A stretch of 5,174 bases of DNA from Clostridia bacterium (lineage in GTDB: Bacteria > Bacillota > Clostridia > Oscillospirales > Acutalibacteraceae): contig JAFTCS010000141.1 of the NCBI GenBank assembly GCA_017454565.1, positions 1 to 5,174 of the forward strand. The letters are read 5' to 3'. Each line of letters begins with the position of its first letter. The stretch's first letter is position 1. This document shows positions 1-5,123 of this stretch, one piece after another. A program made the position numbers and the translations under genes. A model generated the notes under the pieces. The model was not told where the DNA came from, made no database searches, and saw nothing but the letters and a program-made list of their open reading frames with translations.

Positions 1-15
1 CGCTTAAAACTACCC

Positions 16-33
16 CGCCGCCGAGAGGCGGCG
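16..33 (-). terminator. GC-rich hairpin downstream of comF, possible terminator
   Basis: A perfect 7-bp stem (CGCCGCC / GGCGGCG) encloses a 4-base loop. The loop reads GAGA on the plus strand and TCTC on the minus strand. It lies about 95 bases past the comF stop. A second, smaller hairpin (5-bp stem CACCC/GGGTG, 3-base loop) lies at 40-52, between it and comF. On the minus strand the large hairpin is followed by GGGGTAGTTTTAA, which has only a four-T run after a G-rich spacer, so it is not a classical intrinsic terminator. The pair could equally be a dispersed palindromic repeat. No gene is supported in 1-126, although one frame stays open to the left edge (see findings). Confidence 0.3.
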
Positions 34-126
34 CAAATGCACCCATTGGGTGAAAAACAAGGTATGAAACATTTGGCTTGTAAAGCTCTGTTTATCTTGC
101 TTTCAGCCATTTATTCTATTTGAGTT

Positions 127-801
127 TCACGGATTCAGGTTCAACTGAGCTATGGCTGCCGAAACACAGTATACGTTTGCGGCTCCGGCTTCAAGCAGTA
201 CCCTGCGGCATTCCGCCATTGTACTGCCCGATGTGCATATATCGTCTATAAGCAGCAGGTTTTTCCCCCGGATGCTTTCTTCGTCTGCTGCGGCATAACA
301 GTCCTTGACATTCTCACGGCGCTCATTCAGGTTAAGACTGTGCTGTACGCGCTTCTGCTTTATCTTCCGCAGGGTAACACAGTATGGCTTTTGAAGGATC
401 TCAGCCGTTTTGCGGGCAAGCAGCTCGGACTGGTCGTAGCCGCGCTTTTTCAGTGAGACTGCCGAAAGAGGTACGTTCGTAACCGCATCAATAACCGGAG
501 CAGCACTCTGCGCCGCCATTGCCGCACCCTTTGCAAGACTGCCGGCAGCACCTGTATCCGAGCCGAATTTAAACCTGAGTACAGCCTGCCTTACCTCGTT
601 TTTATATTCAAACGAAGCCATACACACTCCTCCGTCAGAAAGCTCCCGGATGTACGGACCCTTGAAAAGCTCTCCGGCGCATCCCTCGCACTCCGTATCG
701 TGATAACCTATCAGCTTATCACAGTACGGACAGCGGTTCGGACACAGCAGCCATACAGCCCTGTCTGCAAGCTTTTTCAGGAATTGTTTCAATTGGCACA
801 C
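127..801 (-). CDS. comF: ComF-family protein (ComFC-like, phosphoribosyltransferase fold)
   Basis: This 224-residue protein has the usual ComFC length and layout. A cysteine-rich zinc-binding knuckle comes first (C20, C24, C27, C38, C41). A type I phosphoribosyltransferase-like domain follows, with the PRPP-binding loop IDDICTSGST at about 185-194 near the C-terminus. In the family, ComFC is a cytosolic protein needed for natural transformation, where it helps handle incoming single-stranded DNA. Some homologues sit in genomes with no proven competence, so the role here is inferred. The start is GTG at 801. A TGA lies in the same frame only two codons upstream (AAG, AGA between), so a longer protein is impossible. 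TTG at codon 4 is an alternative that would sit better behind the AAAGAGA sequence. The gene begins 13 bp before recD2 ends, so its translation is probably coupled to recD2. It ends in TGA. All motifs look intact, so I read it as functional. Confidence 0.9.
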   Translation of the reverse strand: MCQLKQFLKKLADRAVWLLCPNRCPYCDKLIGYHDTECEGCAGELFKGPYIRELSDGGVCMASFEYKNEVRQAVLRFKFGSDTGAAGSLAKGAAMAAQSAAPVIDAVTNVPLSAVSLKKRGYDQSELLARKTAEILQKPYCVTLRKIKQKRVQHSLNLNERRENVKDCYAAADEESIRGKNLLLIDDICTSGSTMAECRRVLLEAGAANVYCVSAAIAQLNLNP

Positions 802-2654
802 TCTCTTTCAAGAAAGCTCCTGAGGCCGGAATATCTCAGGGTCTTTTTGTTGTTATCGACCATTTTTTTCAGCGTGGAAACATTACCCACAAGAATAAGT
901 ATCTTCTTTGCCCGGGTCACGGCGGTATAAAGCAGATTTCTGTAATATAGCTGAGGCGGACCGTAATACATGGGGATTATCACCGCTTCAAACTCATTGC
1001 CCTGACTTTTGTGTACTGTGGTTGCGTAGGCAAGCTCAAGCTGCAAAAGGGCGTCCTCATCGTATGCGGCAAGCTTGTCGTCAAAACGGACAAAGGCAGA
1101 CCTTGTGGCATTGTCTATAGTCTCGATGGTACCGATATCTCCGTTGAAAATGCCGGACCCTTCGGTGCCGTCATTCCTTGTCCAGAGAATGTCATAATTG
1201 TTTCGTGTCTGCATCACCTTATCACCGCAGCGGAAAGTATAAAGCGGTACAGATATCTCCCCGGCTCTGCTTTTTGAGGAATTCAGCGCCGCCTGCAGTC
1301 TTTTGTTCAGCTCGGTGACGCCTAACTCTCCCTTTCTGCCCGGACAGAGCACCTGTATATTCTCAAAAGCGGAATAGCCGTAGCTTGCAGGCAGCCGCCT
1401 TACACAAAGATCAACTATAGTCGAGGCGATCTTCTCCCGTTCGGAGCACACCATAAAGAAGAAGTCGCTGTCGGTGCGGGTTATCTCGGGCATTTCGCCG
1501 TGTACTATCCTGTGTGCATTGGTAACTATCAGGCTTTTCATGGACTGCCTGAATATCTCGGTAAGCTGCACCACAGGTATCTTTCCCGATGAAATAAGGT
1601 CGCCCAGCACGTTTCCGGGGCCTACGGACGGAAGCTGGTCGCTGTCTCCCACCATTATAAGCCGGCAGCCCAGCGGAAGAGCGCGCATGACACACTCAAA
1701 CAGCGGGGCATCCACCATAGAAAGCTCGTCTATTATCAGAGCGTCACAGTCCAGAAGATTTCTTTCGTTGCGCTTGAAAACAGGAGAGTCATTGTTGTCC
1801 CACTCCACCTCTAACAGTCTGTGCAGAGTCTTGGCTTCTCTTGACGTGACCTCAGACATTCTCTGAGCGGCTCTTCCTGTGGGTGCAGCAAGAGCCACTT
1901 TCAGACCGCACTGGGTAAACAGTTCAATTATGCCGTTCAGCGTGGTCGTTTTGCCTGTGCCGGGGCCTCCTGTCAGAATGAGCAGACCTCCGGACAGCGC
2001 CTCGATTATTGCTTTTCTCTGAAGCTGTGCATAGCTTATGCCCTGCTCTCTCTCAAACAGCTCCAGCGCCTGTTCAACTCCGCTTATCCTTTCACACGGA
2101 AAGCGCAGCAGCATTGAGAGTCTTTCTGCGGCAAAGGTCTCGCTCCGGTAAAGCTTGGGCAGGAAAATGAACGTCCTGTCATTGAGCGTGTCAGCGACCA
2201 GACTGCCCTCTGTTATCATTTCATCAAGTGCATCGGCTATCCTCTGCTCATCGAGCATCAGAAAGCCGGCGGTGACCTGCAGAAGCTTTTCCTTCGGCAG
2301 ACATGTGTGTCCGTTGCCGGAATTATACCTTATGATATGCACAATGCCTGCCCTTACCCTGAAAGCGTCATCAGGAGCCTTTTTCAGCACTGCGGCAATA
2401 TAATCCGCGCGGTCAAACGCCACGCCTATGCTGCTGTCGCAGAGAATATACGGGTTGTTCTCCACCAGACTGATGGTCTCTGCTCCGAGAGCCTTCCATA
2501 TTTTCACCGACTCCTGAGCCGAAATATGAAATCTTTCCAGCCACAGCATTACCTCCCGCATCCCGAAGGTCTTTTTCATCTCGATGCTGATGCTCTCCGC
2601 CTTTTCAAGCGAGATCCCTCTTATCTGCGAAAGTCTATGAGGGTCGTTCTGCAT
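789..2654 (-). CDS. recD2: RecD2/YrrC-like SF1B DNA helicase, open frame lacking the native N-terminus
   Basis: This 621-residue frame holds every helicase motif of RecD2, a 5'-3' single-strand DNA translocase and helicase of DNA repair and replication-fork upkeep. In order they are: helix-hairpin-helix region in roughly the first 150 residues; Q-type motif around 210; Walker A GGPGTGKT (229-236); motif Ia APTGRAAQ (257-264); Walker B LIIDE (306-310); motif III GDSDQLPSVGPG (336-347); EIFRQ (366-370); motif V region TTVHKSQGNEFE (545-556); and motif VI YTAVTRAKK (576-584). The FNGDIG segment (503-508) fits the SH3-like insert. RecD2 proteins usually run a little over 700 residues. Here the same frame continues upstream with clear RecD2 sequence to 2999 but is cut by a TAG at 2820-2822. 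The ATG at 2654 lies inside the helix-hairpin-helix region and has only a weak GAAG three bases upstream, so it is probably not a genuine start. No ATG, GTG or TTG lies in frame between the TAG and it. The stop is TGA, overlapping comF by 13 bp. The family call is firm; whether a working protein is made is uncertain. Confidence 0.88.
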   Translation of the reverse strand: MQNDPHRLSQIRGISLEKAESISIEMKKTFGMREVMLWLERFHISAQESVKIWKALGAETISLVENNPYILCDSSIGVAFDRADYIAAVLKKAPDDAFRVRAGIVHIIRYNSGNGHTCLPKEKLLQVTAGFLMLDEQRIADALDEMITEGSLVADTLNDRTFIFLPKLYRSETFAAERLSMLLRFPCERISGVEQALELFEREQGISYAQLQRKAIIEALSGGLLILTGGPGTGKTTTLNGIIELFTQCGLKVALAAPTGRAAQRMSEVTSREAKTLHRLLEVEWDNNDSPVFKRNERNLLDCDALIIDELSMVDAPLFECVMRALPLGCRLIMVGDSDQLPSVGPGNVLGDLISSGKIPVVQLTEIFRQSMKSLIVTNAHRIVHGEMPEITRTDSDFFFMVCSEREKIASTIVDLCVRRLPASYGYSAFENIQVLCPGRKGELGVTELNKRLQAALNSSKSRAGEISVPLYTFRCGDKVMQTRNNYDILWTRNDGTEGSGIFNGDIGTIETIDNATRSAFVRFDDKLAAYDEDALLQLELAYATTVHKSQGNEFEAVIIPMYYGPPQLYYRNLLYTAVTRAKKILILVGNVSTLKKMVDNNKKTLRYSGLRSFLERECAN

Positions 2655-2819
2655 GACTTCAAAAGTCTGGTCACCGAAAGCCTCTACAAGACGCCTTGCG
2701 GTAGCCCTGCCTATACCCTTTATTGCTCCCGATGACAGGTATTTAAGTATACTCTCCGCCGTAGACGGCAGGTATTGCTCATACGCCTCAAAGGAAAACT
2801 GTTCTCCGTAGCTTGGGTG

Positions 2820-2822
2820 CTA
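2820..2822 (-). other. In-frame amber codon (TAG) within recD2
   Basis: The plus-strand CTA at these bases reads TAG on the coding strand, between AAA (Lys59 counted from ATG 2999) and CAC (His). Codons on both sides give conserved RecD2 sequence in one frame, so this is a point change and not an indel. Single substitutions from CAG, GAG, AAG, TCG, TTG, TGG, TAC or TAT could create it. The three genes otherwise end in TGA, TGA and TAA, and no other in-frame TAG interrupts a recognisable protein here, so widespread amber recoding is not indicated. Confidence 0.9.
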
Positions 2823-2985
2823 TTTCCATGCGCCGTACAGTCTCAGCTCGTCGCCTATATTTATATCCGCCATCATACCCACTGCCGTCACGTCTGCTCC
2901 GCTGCTGAGAAGACGCAGCACAGTATAGCCGTTGCCGGTGTTCCTGTATACTATTTCTTCAACCGCACCATATATCTGCATGGTT

Positions 2986-2990
2986 TCCTT
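2986..2990 (-). promoter_or_regulatory. Ribosome binding site favouring the recD2 start at 2981
   Basis: On the coding strand AAGGA stands four bases before the ATG at 2981-2979 (Met7 of the longer reading). The ATG at 2999 has only a GGGG eight bases upstream, a weaker match. Since RecD2 proteins commonly start close to the QIYG-type segment, the 2981 start is slightly preferred. Both starts lie upstream of the amber codon. Confidence 0.45.
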
Positions 2991-3040
2991 TTCTTCCATT
3001 ATCTCAGCCCCATTTGTTTACTGATCTGTCCTGTGGCGCC

Positions 3041-3124
3041 GCCGTCTTGGGGCGCTGCCCCAAACCTCGCCGTCTTGGGGCGCTGCCCCAAACCCCGCCG
3101 TCTTGGGGCGCTGCCCCAAACCCT
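3041..3124. repeat. Three tandem 28-bp units, each with a perfect hairpin
   Basis: Units lie at 3041-3068, 3069-3096 and 3097-3124. The first 26 bases are identical in all three; only the last two differ (TC, CC, CT). Each unit contains TTGGGGCGCTGCCCCAA, a 7-bp perfect stem with a 3-base loop, followed by AAACC. Because 28 is not a multiple of three, the units rotate through all reading frames, which argues against protein coding. The array ends 42 bases before the recD2 ATG at 2999. Its function is unknown. It resembles the GC-rich intergenic palindromes that I associate with Ruminococcus-type genomes, but that is recollection and has not been searched. Confidence 0.9.
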
Positions 3125-3125
3125 G

Positions 3126-3148
3126 TCAAGGGGCTACTCGCCCCTTGA
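3126..3148. repeat. Strong hairpin beside the 28-bp array (9-bp stem)
   Basis: TCAAGGGGC pairs perfectly with GCCCCTTGA around a five-base loop (TACTC on the plus strand). It begins one base after the third 28-bp unit and, like those units, is followed by AAACC on the plus strand. The stem sequence is unrelated to that of the tandem units, so this is a separate module of a composite element. Neither strand has a U-tract after it, so it is not a classical intrinsic terminator. Confidence 0.8.
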
Positions 3149-3156
3149 AACCCCCG

Positions 3157-3175
3157 GCAGGGACGCAGTCCCTGC
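3157..3175. repeat. Fifth hairpin of the intergenic cluster (8-bp stem)
   Basis: GCAGGGAC pairs perfectly with GTCCCTGC around a three-base GCA loop. It is the module nearest the glycosyltransferase stop, about 92 bases away. With the other four hairpins it makes a continuous GC-rich block from about 3035 to 3180, in strong contrast with the AT-rich 3181-3267. It might help end or stabilise the glycosyltransferase transcript, but no poly-U run supports intrinsic termination. Confidence 0.75.
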
Positions 3176-3202
3176 ACCCGTCTTGCTGATATTTCTCGGC
3201 AA

Positions 3203-3234
3203 TTTATAGCTTTAACAGAATAACAGTTTGTAAA
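3203..3234 (-). promoter_or_regulatory. Weak promoter candidate for recD2-comF
   Basis: On the minus strand TTTACA (3234-3229) could serve as a -35 box and TATAAA (3208-3203) as a -10 box. The spacer is 20 bases, longer than the preferred 17. It is the best candidate I see between the glycosyltransferase stop and recD2. If real, the whole hairpin block would lie in the recD2 5' leader. The remainder of 3181-3267 is AT-rich and shows no other signal. Read-through from the glycosyltransferase promoter is the alternative. Confidence 0.2.
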
Positions 3235-3267
3235 ACGACAGCATCTTTACGTTTATTCAGTGGTTCC

Positions 3268-4998
3268 TTAAAATCCTATAGCTTTTTCATAACTGAAATA
3301 ATAAACCTCAAGATCTTTGGATTCCTCTATGTATTGCTCCAGAAGATAATCATATTTTCCGAGATTAAAATCAATGATAAGCTGCATGCGTCCCGGCGCA
3401 TTAAGGTCTCCTGAGATCACCTGTTTTAGCTTGTCATAATATTCAGCAAGATGCTCGTTTTCTATAACGTTCACGCCTGTTTCTACGGTTTCATTATAAC
3501 CGAGCGGAATAGTCCTCCTCATGTGCCCTATGCGCCATCCCGGATTGTATCGCGCCGGAAGTCTTGCCAGCAGCGCATCGCCCAGACCGTGCTCATCAAA
3601 ATAATTCCTGCCGTATGCATAGTAGTATAACATTATTCCGGGTGCAAACGGAAGGTATCCTCCGTTACCGTCAAATTCAACAGGAAGTATGAAGCAATTT
3701 TTCACGCTTGATTCACCGTATCTGATATAGGCAGCAAGAGAGTTATGACTAAAATAATATTCTTTTTCATCTGCAATACCCGTAACGTTATAATTGGGTA
3801 ATGTATAATGATAAAGCGTTCCTGCGATACCGAAAAGAACTAACCCTGTCAGACAAATGAAAACAGGTAAGGATTTTGCATAACTGTTCTTTTTCGATCC
3901 GTCGCCCGAACTGATACGGGATTCAACCTTACTCACAAACTTTTCGTAAATATGAGAATGAGCCGCAAGGTCTGCCAGGCAAAAAACGGAGATAAAGAAG
4001 CACAGCGTAAAATGTCTGCCCACCATAAAATCGCCGCCGATACGGACAATGTATATTGTATAAACGGCTATTCCCGAAGCTATAAGAATATGCTTTTTTC
4101 TTTTTGACACGATCGCCAGAACTATGAATAATACTATTGTCAGCAGCAGTATCGGTGAGAAAAGGAAGGAATATCCCACATACCGCAAACCCCTGACAAA
4201 ATAATCGGAAACAGGGAATCCGGTATTCAATTTTGCATAAGCCGTATTCGGGAAGAAAAAGCCATAATAATACAGTGAAAAAATAAGCCATGCTATAAAA
4301 GGGGACAGACCGATAAATCCCGCCAGCCATCTTTTGTACCATTTCACTTCCGTAAAAGCGCCGAAAAAGTATACGGCAATGCAGACCGGAACGTATATCA
4401 GCACCGCATCCATTCTTGTACCGGCAGTGATACCCACTGTCAGAGCCATACCGACAAGCTTTCCGAATTTCAGTTTCTTATCCTCAGGATTTCTCAAAAG
4501 CATAAGGCAAAACAGTGAGGCAAGGAAAAAAAGCATGGCATTTTCAAGTCCTGACGTTGTAAACGAAATGAAACTTTTTTCAAATAACATCGTCATTCCG
4601 ACAGCAGCGGTAAGAAAGGGCTTTCCCCTGCATATAAGGAACAATATTATCCATACGGCGGCAGCCGAGAATAATATACAGCTGATCGTTCCCGACATAT
4701 ACATATTGCCGCTCACTGCATAGAACAGCCATACGACCAGTGTGTAAAACGGACATGTACTGGCGTTGACCCTCTCTCCGATATTATACACAAAGCCGTT
4801 CCCATCGGCAAGATTCCGTACCATGATGAACGCGTGGTAAGCATCGTCACATATCCACGATTCCATTATGATCTTACATAGCAGTATCACAAAGAAAATT
4901 ATTGCGATCACATGATATTTTTTCAAAAAAGCTTTTATTCTGTCAGAAAATACAGAATGATTTTTAATGTACAGGCTGGATTTTTTTGCTTCATCCAT
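3268..4998 (-). CDS. Multi-pass membrane GT-C glycosyltransferase, AftB/LphB-like
   Basis: This is a 576-residue integral membrane protein. A short basic cytoplasmic N-terminus precedes a first membrane helix (about 29-47). The exoplasmic loop follows with the Asp-Asp pair D51-D52 and then NLADGNGFVYN and GERVNAST, the N-terminal signature of GT-C enzymes that use polyprenol-phosphate sugars. Further family-like segments are TSGLENA (148-154), TRMDA (194-198), FFPNTAYAKL (248-257) and GGDFMVGRHF (321-330). Roughly ten to eleven membrane helices end near 396. A soluble extracytoplasmic tail of about 180 residues follows, with GHMRRTIP and NLGKYDYLLEQY. Mycobacterial AftB (arabinofuranosyl transfer) and Legionella LphB share this plan, but the sugar and acceptor here cannot be read from sequence; a cell-surface polymer is the likely target. 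The start is ATG 4998 with GAGGAG eight bases upstream. The stop is TAA. By eye it is richer in A+T than recD2 and comF. It has its own promoter, and nothing else in the window links it to a glycan cluster. Confidence 0.82.
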   Translation of the reverse strand: MDEAKKSSLYIKNHSVFSDRIKAFLKKYHVIAIIFFVILLCKIIMESWICDDAYHAFIMVRNLADGNGFVYNIGERVNASTCPFYTLVVWLFYAVSGNMYMSGTISCILFSAAAVWIILFLICRGKPFLTAAVGMTMLFEKSFISFTTSGLENAMLFFLASLFCLMLLRNPEDKKLKFGKLVGMALTVGITAGTRMDAVLIYVPVCIAVYFFGAFTEVKWYKRWLAGFIGLSPFIAWLIFSLYYYGFFFPNTAYAKLNTGFPVSDYFVRGLRYVGYSFLFSPILLLTIVLFIVLAIVSKRKKHILIASGIAVYTIYIVRIGGDFMVGRHFTLCFFISVFCLADLAAHSHIYEKFVSKVESRISSGDGSKKNSYAKSLPVFICLTGLVLFGIAGTLYHYTLPNYNVTGIADEKEYYFSHNSLAAYIRYGESSVKNCFILPVEFDGNGGYLPFAPGIMLYYYAYGRNYFDEHGLGDALLARLPARYNPGWRIGHMRRTIPLGYNETVETGVNVIENEHLAEYYDKLKQVISGDLNAPGRMQLIIDFNLGKYDYLLEQYIEESKDLEVYYFSYEKAIGF

Positions 4999-5006
4999 GA
5001 TATCCG

Positions 5007-5012
5007 CTCCTC
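5007..5012 (-). promoter_or_regulatory. Ribosome binding site of the glycosyltransferase
   Basis: The coding strand reads GAGGAG, eight bases before the ATG at 4998. This is a near-consensus Shine-Dalgarno sequence at good spacing, and it settles the start at 4998 over later Met codons. Confidence 0.8.
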
Positions 5013-5047
5013 AGAATTACACATTTTCAGATAAAACGCCGCAAGTC

Positions 5048-5077
5048 CTGAATTTATTCAGACCCATCTGAATTTAT
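5048..5077. promoter_or_regulatory. Operator-like direct and inverted repeats near the transcription start
   Basis: CTGAATTTAT occurs twice, at 5048-5057 and 5068-5077, exactly 20 bases apart (about two DNA turns). Between and across them lie two overlapping inverted repeats. One is ATTCAGA-CCCA-TCTGAAT at 5056-5073 (7-bp arms); the other is CTGAA-TTTA-TTCAG at 5048-5061 (5-bp arms). They sit just downstream of the proposed -10 box, around the expected transcription start and in the early 5' leader. That position suits a repressor site or a pair of mutually exclusive RNA hairpins. The binding factor is unknown. Confidence 0.45.
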
Positions 5078-5106
5078 ATTTTATAACAAATGAGCGGATT
5101 TATCAA
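5078..5106 (-). promoter_or_regulatory. Sigma-A-type promoter of the glycosyltransferase
   Basis: On the minus strand TTGATA (5106-5101) matches five of six -35 consensus bases. TAAAAT (5083-5078) matches five of six -10 bases after a 17-base spacer. An overlapping alternative, TATAAA with an upstream TG (extended -10), gives a 15-base spacer. Transcription would begin near 5071, leaving a leader of roughly 70 bases before the ATG at 4998. This makes the glycosyltransferase its own transcription unit, or the first gene of one. Confidence 0.55.
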
Positions 5107-5107
5107 T

Positions 5108-5123
5108 CAATTTATAAAAATTG
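5108..5123. repeat. AT-rich inverted repeat just upstream of the -35 box
   Basis: CAATTT-ATAA-AAATTG is a perfect palindrome with 6-bp arms, ending two bases before the proposed -35 box. It could act as an UP-like element or a regulator site. In such AT-rich DNA a chance occurrence is quite possible. The remaining sequence to 5174 is AT-rich and shows no gene; it ends in CCGGAG at the window edge. Confidence 0.35.

Larger units (their letters stand above)
2655..2999 (-). pseudogene. recD2: N-terminal part of recD2, interrupted by an in-frame amber stop
   Basis: Read from the ATG at 2999, 59 codons encode a typical RecD2 N-terminus with segments such as QIYGAVEEIVYRNTGNGYTV and GDELRLYGAWK, the OB-like domain. 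A TAG follows. The same frame then resumes at once with HPSYGEQFSFEAYEQ and the helix-hairpin-helix segment IKGIGRATARRLVEAFG, and runs without a break into the ATG at 2654. The HPSYGEQF motif directly after the TAG is where RecD2 proteins carry W-x-x-HPxYGxQF, so nothing is missing except the residue replaced by the stop. Restored, the protein would have 736 residues from ATG 2999, or 730 from the better-placed ATG at 2981. The remaining frame shows no decay, which suggests a very recent mutation, readthrough, or a base-call error. Confidence 0.75.

Noticed and set aside
1474..1866. Plus-strand open frame of 130 codons, and other plus-strand frames inside recD2, comF and the glycosyltransferase
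   Set aside because: They are antisense shadows of strongly conserved proteins, with no ribosome binding sites or recognisable products.
2820..2822. Genome-wide amber recoding or pyrrolysine as the explanation of the TAG
   Set aside because: Only one TAG interrupts a recognisable protein in about 4.4 kb of coding sequence. No pyrrolysine genes are present in the window, and the site is a variable surface-type residue and not a catalytic one. Recoding cannot be excluded but is not favoured.
3041..3124. CRISPR array
   Set aside because: The 28-bp units are directly adjacent with no spacers, and no cas gene is present.
3000..3133. Minus-strand frame ending GQISKQMGLR with a TAA overlapping the recD2 ATG (TAATG), looking like the tail of an upstream gene
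   Set aside because: Traced upstream, the frame only passes through the tandem repeats and closes at a TAG at 3136-3134. It gives no recognisable protein. It could be a remnant, but that cannot be supported.
3126..3175. Classical intrinsic terminator of the glycosyltransferase
   Set aside because: The stems are strong, but neither strand shows a U-run after them.
2775..3209. Plus-strand open frame of 144 codons across the recD2 5' end and the hairpin array
   Set aside because: It is antisense to clear RecD2 coding sequence, and its C-terminal half is only a translation of the 28-bp repeats in rotating frames.
3929..4342. Minus-strand frame of 137 codons inside the glycosyltransferase
   Set aside because: It is an out-of-frame shadow of the membrane protein. 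Its hydrophobicity simply reflects the T-rich codons of the real frame.
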